Part shown: positions 12,519 to 25,638 of the stretch, piece after piece
Numbering within the stretch: the stretch's first letter is position 1
How the letters are laid out: every line of letters begins with the position of its first letter
Assembly (NCBI GenBank): GCA_905331475.1
Contig: CAJNYU010001726.1
Span: forward strand, 436,637-500,636
DNA from: Rotaria socialis
Taxonomy: Eukaryota; Rotifera; Eurotatoria; Philodinida; Philodinidae
DNA length: 64,000 nucleotides
Direction: 5' to 3'
The notes under the pieces: generated by a model
The model's database searches: none
What the model was told of the DNA's origin: nothing
What the model saw: only the letters and a program-made list of their open reading frames with translations
Program-made: the position numbers and the translations under genes

Positions 12519-15500
12519 GTCTCTCCTTCGGTGTTTATATTTCTTCTTTTTCTTTCTTCTTCTTCACCAGCCCACACACGCACGCAGATCAGCACAGACT
12601 GTCAAATTCTCATCCCAAAACTTCCTTCAGGGCTACCTATGATATGTCTTCTCTTCTCGTTCACGTTTGATTTTCTTTTGTCTAGATGAAAATCAAACAA
12701 AACAAGTGAAAAAAAAGAAGAAGAAAAAGAAAAATCAAATTGGAAATTGGTTTTTGGTTTTTTTTTTTCTATTCATACATACGCACACATATACGAAACA
12801 TATTTCAAATTGCGGTTTACAGAAAAAAAAACGTTGAGTGGATGGTTGTGAATAAAAAGTAGCGAATTTTAATATGTTTAAAAAAAAAGATCGATGACAA
12901 AGAAAAGTACGAGAAGAAAAGTGAAGAATAAAAAATAAAAAGAAAATGCGACCACCAAATAAAAAACAACATTTTCATCATGTGGATGGTGTTTGCCGTT
13001 ATTAATACGCGCAACAATAGTGGCCATGAAAGACACAAAAATGTTGTGGCTTGCGGTCGCATAACAAAAGAAAAAGACATAAATCTCTCATTTTTTTAGA
13101 AAAAAAGAAGTTGTGTATTTGTAATCAGAGAAAATAAATATGCTACGTTCTACGAACATTACCCATAGGTAAACTACGAAGTTTACCTATGTTGTAATCG
13201 ACTCAATATCTCCTATATTAAAGTAAAAAAAAAGAGAATATATAAAAGCGACTGATGAACATAGGAAAGAACAAATGCGTTAAAAGCACGCAGTACCTTC
13301 ACATAAGAGTAAAAAGAAAGCGAAAAGGGACGCTCGTGTGTTCATGTAAGCTGACTGCTGCTATGATGTCAGTTGATAGAGAATTTCTTGCTTCTTTTAA
13401 CCACACACATTCCATTAAGATTTACAACTTTTCTTTTACACTTGAAATGAAAGACGAGGACAGACGAGAGTATATGGCATAGAGAGAAAAAAATTGGCTT
13501 CTTTCATTGTCGTTCTTCTTCTTCCACCACTACGACTACTTATTTCAATGCTCGTTATAAACATAACGTTCAGTTGTGGTTGCTTCTCTCTTCTTTTTTT
13601 TCTTCTTACAATCACCAGAATCACCAGTTATAAAAAATAAGCATTCTTATTTTCTGTCATTAAATAATCTTATCAACATTAGCATGATATTTACTTTATC
13701 GATAGGGAACATTTGTGTAAGATGATAATGGGATAATGAGAATAACTTTTTTTTCTTATCCACAACTCATACCTGTTATATCAATAAAGACAACGAATGG
13801 ACGTAATATTTCATAGGCTTTACATGCATTTCATTTTCTTGGCTTTTTTCTTTTTCATCTTTTCGTTTTTTTTGCTTTACTCGATACTTAATGCACTCTA
13901 CAAGTTTGACGAATTTATATCCAATTTCTGTATGTCGATAGGTCGTTTTCTATTGCTCATATTATTGCATTTAACTAATACCATCAATTTACAACAAAAA
14001 ATTTCCTTATAACTGATATTTAAATAATTTCAACTTGTTAACAGCGATCCTTGGTTGCACTATAAACTTGTTTCTTTTTTGTTTAAAATTGATCTACAAA
14101 TTTGAATAATAGAATATTCTTCACAATAAAAATAGTATCAATACAAATCATATGAATTTCCATTGCCATTTTAGTTTATTTACTTCATCGAAGAGAAAAA
14201 AACTCAAACAAATTTAGCTATGTCAACTATTAATAGAATCATTTGACAGTAATGTTCTGTTTACTTTAAAATTTTGTCGTTTTCGTTAGAGTTTTTGTAA
14301 AAATCAATTTTTTCAATCAACAAACTACATATTCGAAGTAAAATGTAAATCAGAGTTGTTATGTTGTATGTGTCAACAATATCAAGAACAGATCCTATTG
14401 TAATACTTATAATTATTCTCTGTATTATAATATAATTTTGTTTACATAATTTAGGTAACTCTGATATTTTTATTATTATTGAATATTTCATGAATGCAGT
14501 ATACCGTTTATAGACGTGAATAATAAATTATATTGTAAAAAATGTTAAGTTTAGATACATTTTATGCGTAGAAATAACAGCTGTGGTTTTAGCCAGTATA
14601 CGATTTACACAAAGCTAATCATCAGACAAGTCTTTCCATAATCATTCATATAGTCAACAAATACTCGAAATCAATGGAATTATAATGTTTTCTCTATCTA
14701 ACGTTACTTTATCTAAATGGTTTGGTCATATAAAAATCTAAATTCTCTCGGCTCATATTTATTTTGAGATTCAGTAATTTCATCATAAATGTCAATATCG
14801 TGACATCATTAATCATAAAAATCTTGAAAATAGGCCATACATTCAAGTTTAATAATATTGAAGTATCTTGATATCATCTACTATAATGATTATAGTAAAA
14901 GTTGCGCATTGTTGTTGTTTTCAATGCAAGGCTGCAATGCGATATTGAATAGTTTTGATTCTTGTTCTTGTTATCAAAAAGTAAAACTTGTAGTGTAGAG
15001 CTAAGCAATATAGATTTATCAAAACTTTTTCTGGAGATCACCAAATCTGACCGCAAGAAGAAGAACATATGAGAAATTTCTCCCACAAAATTTGATTAAA
15101 CTCAATACACAAGAGGCTATGATATATACTTGGGCACACGTCATCATTGGATTATGCACATTTATGTAGATATAAGCAATCAATTAATTAGTGAGTATTT
15201 AGTTATATTATAGAGTCTCTATTTAGTGTAAGTAGGAATGCAGTTGTAAACGATTGATATTATCTATATTCACACCCAATAATCCATTAAGTACATTTAA
15301 AACTGTACTAAAATTTAATAGTCACTTATTTCTTTAGTATTATCACGTAACTGAATGCACATGGTCAATTTCTATAATTTGTTTTAATTCAAATCAATCT
15401 CATTTAATTTTCTTTTTCATTATTAACTGTCGATATTTTCTAGTACTGCAACGATGCAGAAGTCTTCATTAAAACGATAGTTTTCTTACAGTAATAAAAT

Positions 15501-17102
15501 AGTTCATCTTAAATACAAGAGAACGCGCAATGAATAGTTCAATTGAATAATTCATTTAGCGCCTATAACACAGAAACCATATTTGCTTCAATACCATACA
15601 GAAAATCTATGTTCTATGCTAAATTAATATTGACTGACAATCGAGCTTCGTAGTCTATCACTACAGTAAATTCGAAAGCCATCAGAAAATCAGAATATAT
15701 TTTTTTCTGCATCAACCACCGCCACCACTATGTAGTATGTTATTGTTTAATAAAGAATTTCATAAGCTTCCTTTTTCATATAAAATATATATTCTCTTAA
15801 CAGCTTCTGTTTTGAAGTAGAATTTAGCGTATTTACTTTATAGTGATCCCTAATTATAAGCAAATAATGATACGATACGATGCCATAATAGTGTTAGTAT
15901 TGAAAATTGTAAAATAAATCAAATAATTTTTTTTTCTAGTGTGATATTATCTTCAACTTACCTTGTAAAATTCAGAAACGAAGAAGAAAGTAAATATTGA
16001 GTAGCGTGTGAAATACGGTCGATTTTAAAAAAAAACAGGAAAGATTTTCTCAATATGTCGGACTTGCATGTATTTCAGTGCATGTCAGGAAACATTTAGA
16101 TCATTTCTTTTACATAGTTTTTCATTAATCATGTTGCTAATTATGATGCACACGGTAGTGTCTGCCAAGCATTACATAATTTTATTTGTGTTACTGACAC
16201 GGACAGAAATTAGTAAAGCACAGAATATTTACTCTCAGATATAGAATTCCTATTTAGAAAGTCCTCAAGGAACAAGTATCATGCTTCTTATTTAAAGTTA
16301 ATTAGTACAAAAAATCGAGACTACTTCGAACTACTATCAAGTACTTTTGTGTTATTTTATCGTACTTATGTGGACTTGAAGATCACTATTTGCCTATGGG
16401 GCAGACTACTCATGAAAATATTCTTTCTTATTCATATATTGTATATTCTTGAGCTTGATTTGCTGCATGTTCTATGACGAAAGGATGATTAGAAGAGAAT
16501 TTTTGATAGTTAACTGTGATTTTCTTAGTCAAATCTAGTGTTTTGATGTGATCTAATTCGTTTTTCCATTGAAGTGAACAAAACAAAACGTGTAGCTCGA
16601 ACGCATCTATTCGTATTATTCATATATATGATTCTTAAATATTATCTGATATCTTTCAGTTGCAGTCAGATTTGACCTCAACTGTTTTGATATAATAGGT
16701 GAGTCATATTTTTTATTCTAGTTTTATTTAAAAATGACCTAAATTCAAATTTATGTATTTCTAGCAGTAGCAGTAAATTCTCTTGACTTCTGGATGCAAT
16801 TTAAGATGCAGTTTCATTATGTGTTAAAATAAAGACGTGAGCATATGATTGACCTAATTTAAATGACTCATAGAAATTATAGATCAAATCTGGCCTCATA
16901 GAATTCTGCAAGTAAAAGTACACCAGTGTTAAGATCGAACACTATAAATAATCACTTTCTAGATTAGATAAGATTTACTGAAAACAATAAGCGATTATGT
17001 GTAATATGTGACAATGGATAGAAAAGATTTGCCGACAAAGACGAAGAATTTATTTAATTTTTAATCATAAAAAAGAAACACAGACACCCTTCAAGACATA
17101 GT
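12519..17102. other. gene-poor region upstream of CEP135
   Basis: About 4.6 kb without a gene I can support. Open frames here are short, low-complexity (Phe/Leu/Ser from T-rich DNA) and lack plausible splice-linked partners. It contains a perfect hairpin at 13164-13191 and otherwise unremarkable AT-rich DNA. The CEP135 promoter should lie at its left end. Confidence 0.4.
13164..13191. repeat. perfect 12-bp inverted repeat (hairpin)
   Basis: CATAGGTAAACT, then the four-base loop ACGA, then AGTTTACCTATG: a perfect 12-bp stem about 650 bp upstream of the CEP135 start codon. Nothing nearby identifies its role. It could be a relic of a small palindromic element or a binding site for a dimeric factor. 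Confidence 0.6.
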
Positions 17103-19007
17103 TTACGGCAAAAGTTGACGAAGTGGTGACTTCTTTTGTGCATTTCTCAGAGTTGAATTTTTTGCTGGAACTGATTTTGCAAAGCCAACACGATTATTCG
17201 TAAAATCAAATTCAGTATACCATGGTCCAATAAAAACATCGCCAAGAATCCAAAGTGGACCAGCTGGTGGTGGAATATCAATACCAGCAAAACCAGATAG
17301 ACAGATTGTTTCATTATATTGTGATATAACTAAAACATAATCGGGTCCATCCAAATACAAATCTTTGCCATTGAGAGTAAAATTAATACGAGGTAACTTC
17401 GGTATCAAATTACAATTAATGGTATACTAAACATGAAAAATACAAGTTAAAAGTAGAGAAAGAAATTTTTCTTCTTCTTACTTCGCCACCAGGAATTGGT
17501 ATTGCACCTAATTTAGCATTAAGACTAGCGATTTCAGCTTTTGGGCCAACTAAAAGACTTGTACCAGTATCAGCAATACTATCAGGAAAAGAACAGATTT
17601 CTTTTATTACTCTAAAGAAAACGTAAAAAAGACTTTTCTCACGCTTGACAACCGCCTTTACAATATTCATTGGAGTCGAATGCAATTCCATCGAGTTTAA
17701 ATTGCCAATAATCTTTTCGAGTGACATCAACATAAGTAAAGTCGCCTTCATAAAGATCAGGATCCGAACCACCTATTCAGAAAGAGAAAAGATCAGTTCT
17801 AGACAAACATCTGCAGAAAATAAAAACATACCAAAAATAATTTCACCACCACGTGGATTTTTTGGATCACTGAAAATAAAATAAACTTTCACCTAGACTT
17901 GTAAGAGATTTTTTTCTTAAAATTTACCGATCGAGCCAAAAACTAAAAATATTCTCTGGAACTAATTTTTGATCAAACATATTATTGAATACCGGGTAAA
18001 CACCATCGACAGAAATAGATTGATAAGCAAGACCAAGAATACCTGAACAAAAGGACACAAAAATATTTCTATCTATGAATCTTATTTTATCTTTACCATC
18101 AAATTTAGCTGTTACAAAGACAATACCAGGTTGTTTAATAGCTTCAGCAAAACCTTGACTTACAATTTTAGCATCACCAATCTAATGCAAACCAAATAAT
18201 ATTTACACAAACAAGATTTATTCTCTATCTTACTGTAACAGTATCTACGCTAAGATATCCTTGAAGTGAACCAGTTCCATATTCAATCTGAACAAAAATA
18301 ATTTTGAAAAAAATAACAATCACATAAAAACTTTATTTACTTTGAAGTCTGTTCCATTGGCAACATATGTCGACGATTTTGAACTATCATATTTTTTGTG
18401 TAATTCTAAGTAAACAGCAATTTTTTAAATCATATTTCATTTTTAAATCAATAATTAACTTACGACAAGCAATATCTAATATTGAACAGTGAACACTAAA
18501 ACAAAATATTTCAATTATTTCAAGACAACATTTCAAATACACGTATACCTTGGAACCCAAAGATTTGATGAACCAGTACTATTAGAAACAGAAAGTCATT
18601 TTTTCATCTTTCCTTGTAATTATTTTAAACAAACATACTCAAAAACAACACGAAATGGCTGAGCTGGTGTACCAATGCCAATATCACCATAGTATTGAGC
18701 CTAGGAATATTTATTAAATATTTCAATAAGATTTTCTTCGTGTGTTACTTACATCCAAATAATTTGTTAATGATTCAGGAACTGGTCCATTAAGTTTATA
18801 TTTACGTTCAAATTCAATTGATTTATATGAACCAACTTCAAAAAGTTGATCATGAGCAGATTGAAAATGATTTAGTTTTACTCTAGATTTTTAGAATAAG
18901 ATGAATCAATCGATGAATCAATATACTAACCGATGAAGACGAGCATCTGCATTTGAAATAATTAATAAAGAGCAGACAAGAATTGCAAGACAAGAAAAAC
19001 CTTGCAT
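17103..19007 (-). CDS. CTSD: cathepsin D-like aspartic protease, 13 exons
   Basis: Exons: 19007..18931, 18882..18753, 18700..18639, 18578..18549, 18495..18464, 18405..18341, 18287..18234, 18181..18097, 18042..17928, 17869..17832, 17772..17643, 17578..17482, 17426..17103, in phase, 412 residues. A signal peptide (about 1-22) and a propeptide precede the mature enzyme. The first catalytic motif [10 protein letters not shown] has its Asp at residue 90, split by an intron. The flap Tyr is at about 135 (IEYGTGS). The second motif [11 protein letters not shown] has its Asp at about 276. The typical cathepsin D C-terminal block [19 protein letters not shown] is present. Cysteine pairs and NGT/NET glycosylation sites fit a lysosomal or secreted digestive protease. 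Unusually, about 25 basic residues follow the normal end (GFAKSV...RQLLP). An AG acceptor-like site lies 25 nt upstream of the ATG. Confidence 0.93.
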
Positions 19008-20744
19008 TTTGTTTCGTATTCAAATTGTGTCTCTAAAATATAATGATAAAGTTGACTATTTCTCTACAGTAAAATAAGTCGAATGCACGAAAAGACGCAA
19101 AACTGTAAAATATTATATGAAAAAGTTCGCTACGTGTTATCATACGTGTTTTTATCTCTTTATTTTCATTATCTATCAACGACTACCTGCAGAAAAATCG
19201 ACTAGTGAGAGTTTCATAAAAAGAATACCAAGGACTTTCTCCACGAAGACATTATTCATTTATCAAAGTTTACATGAGTGCTCTTTTTTTCGAAAAGAAA
19301 ATATTTCAAAAAAAATTCGAATGTTTCGTTTTTGTCTATCAATTCTTTCAGCTACTTTGAGTGCCCGATTATAGATGATACAAATACTTTTTATTCGAAA
19401 AAACATCATAGATTTGTGGTTTCAATCTGAAACGAGGGACACAAATAAGTAATCAGGTGATGTTGACTTGAATTGCCGATGTAGCATCACAAAGATATTC
19501 GTTTTACATTTGATTCTAATCATCGATTTAAAATTATCAAAGTTGTTCGTTTTCATAATTTTTACTTTATCTTAACTAAATTGTGCGTCTTATATATGAC
19601 TACTTTTCCAAAAAAACAAAGTTGAATCACATATTACATATTGAAAGATAAAATTTTACGAAAATAAATCTATTGCAAGAATGCTTTATATTTCACAAAA
19701 AAGAACCATTTCCAGTAAGTAGATCATTAAAAACTCGTTTACACAATGGACTCAATCGTTTCACTAGTAAATCTGCATTTAACATAACAGAAGACTGATT
19801 AATGCGTTCAATAAAAAAAATTGAATCAGATAATCTTACGATTAGCGTAGAACATGAAAAAAATCAAAGTTTAAAGATCACTATCAGTATGATCTTAGGT
19901 GGTACACATGATAACGCAAATCTACTTAGTTGAATAATATTCGATGGAAGATGATGACTACAGGTAACAGAAAATATTGCTTGAGATATTTCATTCAAAT
20001 TAAAAGGAATATCTAATTTGTTTGGTTGACATCCGTGAATTTAGGTAGACCAATATGATAGAAAGTGATATTCATTTAGTTTAGTACAAAGAATTTAACG
20101 ATCAATCATGATTAGAGATATCTAAAGCCAATTTCGGTCTCGTCTAGCGAGATTTCTATGCTCCGGAGAACAGTGAAGTAGACTTCAGCTGTAGTTGTAG
20201 TAATGCAATAAAAAATATGAACATCGAAGAAACACTTCATAATGTGATACAAAGAAGTTCTGTAACATTATTCTCGAAATAGGCTCAAAGTTGTAAATCT
20301 GAACTAGTGATTGATTATGATTTTAAAGATTGCCTATCAATTCAGTTTTTCCCTTTGAAATCTAACGAATAACCCATTCGATATGGTTTGCATTGCAATA
20401 TAATTAGAAGCGACTTTGTCTTGTACTATATACTTATTAGCAGAGTATATCCGACTTATGAGCTTTGCTATCGAATGCCATTCATTCTATTCAGATGCTA
20501 CCTTCATTGAACAAGAAACAGCTTTTAAAAATATCAATTTAGCTTAAAATAAGAATAGACCAAAAACAATATTTATGACAATTATTTAAGAAATATTTAG
20601 TTTTCATTCATTCGTTCGATGGTAATTATTTATTTTTCAAATGAATGCTTGTTATTTTCATCTTCTTGTTTTCAAACAAAAACAATACAACAACAATAGA
20701 CGGTCGAAAAGAAAATTGTCATTGTCGTCGCTATTGATAACTGT
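19008..20744. other. intergenic region between protease and eL39 genes
   Basis: About 1.7 kb. The right end holds the eL39 3' UTR with an AATAAA on the minus strand (20629-20634); the left end should hold the protease promoter. No gene is recognised. In-frame stops interrupt every frame across 19680-20340. Confidence 0.4.
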
Positions 20745-20963
20745 TTATAATTTGAGTTTGGTACGACGAAAGTGACGACGTTTCGAGTTGTATCGAATTG
20801 TATTACCAGTACGCATACGAATCTAGATAGCAAAAGAAAATTGTATTATACAGATTCATTCATTTTTTAGAAGTATCTAAATTACCCATTGTGGAACTGG
20901 TCGATTTTGTTTTTGCTTTTTAGCAAGAACTTTCTTTATTTTGAGTGTTTTATGTGAAGGCAT
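20745..20963 (-). CDS. RPL39: 60S ribosomal protein eL39
   Basis: Two exons, 20963..20886 and 20822..20745, join in phase 0 after QW to give exactly 51 residues, the universal length of eL39. The sequence begins MPSHKTLKIKKVLAKKQKQN, continues RPVPQW, then IRMRTGNTIRYNSKRRH, and ends FRRTKLKL, matching the human protein at most positions. It is a component of the peptide exit tunnel of the large ribosomal subunit. The ATG directly follows an acceptor-like CATTTAG, so the 5' UTR is either cis-spliced or trans-spliced right up to the start codon. Confidence 0.98.
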
Positions 20964-22620
20964 CTAAATGATTCAAACGCAAATGTAGAATTGTATGAAA
21001 AATACAATTATGCTCTCAGGGAAAACTTGGTGATTAGTCAACAGTATATTTCTGTGAGTACATTCTTCATCATTGAGCATATTCTTTTTTTTAATTAAAA
21101 ACTTATCAATACCTTGCGTGATCGAACGTCTCAACGATCGAGATGATAATAAATCTGAAATAGATTAAAATAATAACTTCATAACGTATGTTTCATATAA
21201 CGCTTTCTTTCGAAAAGACTTTTATGTTCATTTCGTTTCTTAAGATAAACACAAAAGATTTACTAGAACAGGAAAAACAGTTAAAACCTTTTTTGTAATA
21301 TTTCATGTATCGATTAATGGGCAAGTATGAAACTCTGCAAGACTGTCTTTCAGTTGATCTGTCCGATGATTTGAAGATATCAACGATCTTACTACTACAG
21401 AGAAAAACAACCCGGGATATAACAGTTTTTCAAAATAGTTCAACTGCTGTCTTAACATCTTAACTGACAAAATCAGAAAAACAAAGCGGTTCATCATTGG
21501 TTTTTTATTTGTTGATTGCAAAATCAATAAACTAGTTCTCTGATATGTAAGTGTAATTCGTTGTTTACAAAACAGGAAAAGATCTGATAGATTCGATGGA
21601 TAATAATTCCCAATTTGATAGCATGAAGATATTCTATGAAATAAAAAGTAACAACTAGAAATACTTATAACGTAAACAATCTAAATCGAATGTTTTCAAA
21701 AAAATTTCTATCATACGAGTGCCTCATTCTAAAAAGAAAACAATAAACTATATGGCTCTTTCGAATTCTATTCGATTGAACCAATCAATTTTCTGTCCAA
21801 GTATGCTTGAAAATATAACTACCTCAAACGAAACTATCTTATTAAAATGAAAATTGTTAATAAAAAAAAACATTTGATGTTACTTAATTCACTTTTTAAT
21901 TAAACTGTAATTTTCAGTCTATTGTAGATGTCGTGACTACTCATATAGAATATTCTTTTTTTTTCTTTTGGCGTATATCAGGTTGTGTTATACAATTCAA
22001 AGCACGGTCACAAATTTTAAATTGTCGTAACGAAAGTATCGTTGTCAGCAGAAAAATTCGCTTGAGCTTTAGTAGAGAAAAATTAAACAGAATTATATTA
22101 TTGATAAACAACTATTTACTCGGCAATTTAGAATTGATACATAGAAGTGAAATAAATGTACATGTTGTCCAAGTCAATTGACATAGAAATATACTCATAT
22201 TTGATTAATTCAACATATAATAAAAGCAACTCTCTGTATGATATTTACACAGCCCAATGCCATTCGAAAATACCATGAAAACAAACTTCTTAACATACAA
22301 TCTTTTCATATCTATTTATAGTTTTTGTCTCATAAATCTTGTTGAAATGAAAAACCTTATCAGCGTTTAATCAAGCACTGCATAATTATTTTATTAGCTC
22401 GTTAGTAATAGTTCCAAAGAGATAAAAAAATTATGATAATTTTATGTTTATATAATAATAATATATTCAAATTAGTAATTCTAGAATGTGCGATACAAGA
22501 ATCTCGTATCTATATTTGATTTTTTATACGAATAGAATCAATCTAGTGAAAAAAATATTAAGCGTAATATAGAGTGAACTGTTTTTCAGAGAATATATAA
22601 ATGATAGAATTTCTTCATTT
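20964..22620. other. intergenic region upstream of eL39
   Basis: About 1.65 kb between the eL39 start and the stop of the inhibitor gene (both minus strand). It contains the eL39 promoter region and the inhibitor 3' UTR. Open frames such as 21303-21527 (minus) and 21933-22181 (plus) have no recognisable features. Confidence 0.4.
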
Positions 22621-22887
22621 TTAACCAACAGTTGGTGGATATTGAACTTTGCCTTGTTCGTCGACAAGAACTCGAATACGGTCTGTTCGATAGTCCATTG
22701 TAAGCATCGAACCTGGTTTTACAATATGAACTTGCGTAAAACCTTAGTAGCGTAGAGAAAGTTTTCTAAATTAGAATATTTTTTAGTTCTAAATCATACC
22801 AGTCTCTTGTTTTATTTTTTCAACGACTTCATTGCCATCTTTACCAACAAGGTCAGGCCAACTACGTGGTGTCTCATCCTCATCCAT
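22621..22887 (-). CDS. potato inhibitor I (eglin c-type) serine protease inhibitor
   Basis: Exons 22887..22800 and 22742..22621 join in phase 1 (donor ACTG|GTATGA) to encode 69 residues, the standard length of the I13 family. Diagnostic features are SWPDLVGK near the N-terminus, the binding loop KPGSMLTMDYRTDRIRV and the terminal PPTVG. By alignment to eglin c the P1 residue is Met45, followed by Asp46. That suggests inhibition of chymotrypsin, elastase or subtilisin-like enzymes; the specificity is inferred. It has no cysteine and no signal peptide, so it is probably intracellular or secreted by an unconventional route. Its ATG faces that of the bublin-like gene across about 500 bp, and a TATA box lies at 22947-22954. 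Confidence 0.93.
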
Positions 22888-22946
22888 ATTTTTTCTCCTC
22901 CGATTGTATGATAATAAAATACTCACGTTACATATAAATGCGTCTA

Positions 22947-22954
22947 CTTATATA
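22947..22954 (-). promoter_or_regulatory. TATA box of the inhibitor gene
   Basis: On the minus strand TATATAAG lies about 60 bp upstream of the inhibitor start codon, a plausible core-promoter position given a short 5' UTR. A second AT-rich match (TTTATATG) lies about 10 bp closer to the gene. No transcript start is known. Confidence 0.45.
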
Positions 22955-23386
22955 CAAGAGAAAAAAAACACCACCTCAAGATCGTAAATCTTTTTTACTC
23001 AAAGATAGAAGGTTGTATATCATGTGAGAAAATATTTGCACATTGTCAGAATCAGAATCAGCTAGTGTATGACAGAATGAATATTCAGGTAATTTAGCCA
23101 ATCAATTTTATACCATAAAATAAAGCTTAAAAACTCGTATTTCAATTGATAATAGTTTTTCAAAAATATAAAATATTCTTTATAAATTATTTATTTAAAA
23201 GATAAATATTTATTTTTAATAATTAATAAACGTCGCTACTGTCGCACTTAACATCACATAATATTTCATTCGAAGTTGTTATGTGTTACACGACAAGATA
23301 TAAATAATATATATATATATATATTTGCTTGAAGGTATTTTAGAAAAATACAAAAGAACTTGTGCTTTTAAACGAATTGATTCAAT

Positions 23387-23847
23387 ATGACAACATCAAA
23401 TCATCGTCACTCAAATAATAGCAAAGAATCAAGCAATGGTCATCATTTTCATGATGATAATAATCAAATTAACGATGTCGAAGTTGACTCTGGTATTATG
23501 AAAAAGGGTCTTCTTATAGAATTTTTCTAATTTGTCTCTTTTAAATTTAAATAGAACTACTAGAATTGGAAACTACTCTAAATGATATTGAAAAAGCAAT
23601 GGATAAAATTGAATCACAAAACTCAAGTATTCAAACAAAATTACGTGATTTACTTGAATCCAACAAACAAATGGCGAAAGAATTTACGGATATAAGACGC
23701 GGCATGACTAGTAAATTTAAAGAAGCAACTCAACGACTAGAAGAAACACCAGGCATAGCACATGATTTAGCTGCTGTTACATCCAACACATTATCAAAGA
23801 TCGAACAAGATATGTCATCAGCAAATGATGCAAACGACTACGAATAA
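23387..23847 (+). CDS. bublin-like small coiled-coil protein (BBLN/UPF0184-like)
   Basis: Exons 23387..23507 and 23555..23847 join in phase 1 to encode 137 residues. The donor is a weak GTCTTC and the 47-bp intron is among the shortest here. A polar His/Asn/Ser-rich N-terminus is followed by a coiled coil (about 41-95) containing LNDIEKAMDKIESQNSSIQ and DLLESNKQ. The latter resembles the LLESNRQ heart of bublin (C9orf16), which organises intermediate filaments at apical membranes. The C-terminal 50 residues extend beyond vertebrate bublin, so another small coiled-coil family, such as a BLOC/BORC subunit, cannot be excluded. AATAAA lies at 23881-23886. Confidence 0.6.
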
Positions 23848-23979
23848 TTTTCTCATAATCATATTTATTTTCTTTTCCACAATAAAATCATTCCTTTTTT
23901 TTCATGCATTTAGTGATTGCACATGATTTTTTTAAAACTGTAAATCAATTTGGATTTTAATGTGTAGGTTCAATTTGTC

Positions 23980-23990
23980 TTTTTTTTTAG
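23980..23990 (+). promoter_or_regulatory. possible trans-splice acceptor upstream of TRAPPC3
   Basis: A pure pyrimidine run ending in AG (TTTTTTTTTAG) lies 73 nt before the TRAPPC3 ATG and about 100 nt after the AATAAA of the upstream gene. No good donor is apparent between that stop codon and this site. The spacing fits spliced-leader addition to a downstream gene of an operon; a 5' UTR cis-intron is the alternative. Confidence 0.4.
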
Positions 23991-24062
23991 ATTAAATATT
24001 CCTCTGAGAAAATTCACACAGTCTGAAAAAAAAGAAGAACAACAGCATTAACAAATATAATA

Positions 24063-25341
<1,279 letters not shown>

Positions 25342-25600
25342 AGTTTATATTACTTATTTGACATATATTATGCAACTGTTTCATTTGTCTTTTATGTGTG
25401 CATTTTCATTTCCACTTGTGTGTTGTTTCTCTTTTTTTTTGTATCGATTGATAGAAAACATCAATGTAATTCATGTTTGCGAAAGAAAATAAATGATTGA
25501 TTGTGTCAAAAAGTTTTTTTGATTACTCTCGCTTGACAGAGTAATCGTAAGGAAAAAAGAACAACTTCATTGATATTGACCTATTATATGTATTATTTGA

Positions 25601-25638
25601 TCATCATCATCATCATCATCATCTTCTTCTTCTTCTTC
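25601..25638. repeat. (TCA)n-(TTC)n compound microsatellite
   Basis: Seven TCA units are followed by five TTC units, about 260 bp past the TRAPPC3 stop and outside coding sequence. Confidence 0.85.

Noticed and set aside
12817..13080. 87-codon minus-strand open frame rich in Phe/Ser/Leu
   Set aside because: Low-complexity product of a purine-rich plus strand (A/G runs), with no motif and no splice partner.
19680..20345. Possible degraded gene between protease and eL39
   Set aside because: Short peptide-like stretches occur, but stops interrupt all frames and no conserved motif could be recognised, so a pseudogene call is not supported.
25601..25638. CRISPR-like or tandem regulatory array
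   Set aside because: It is a simple trinucleotide microsatellite without spacers.
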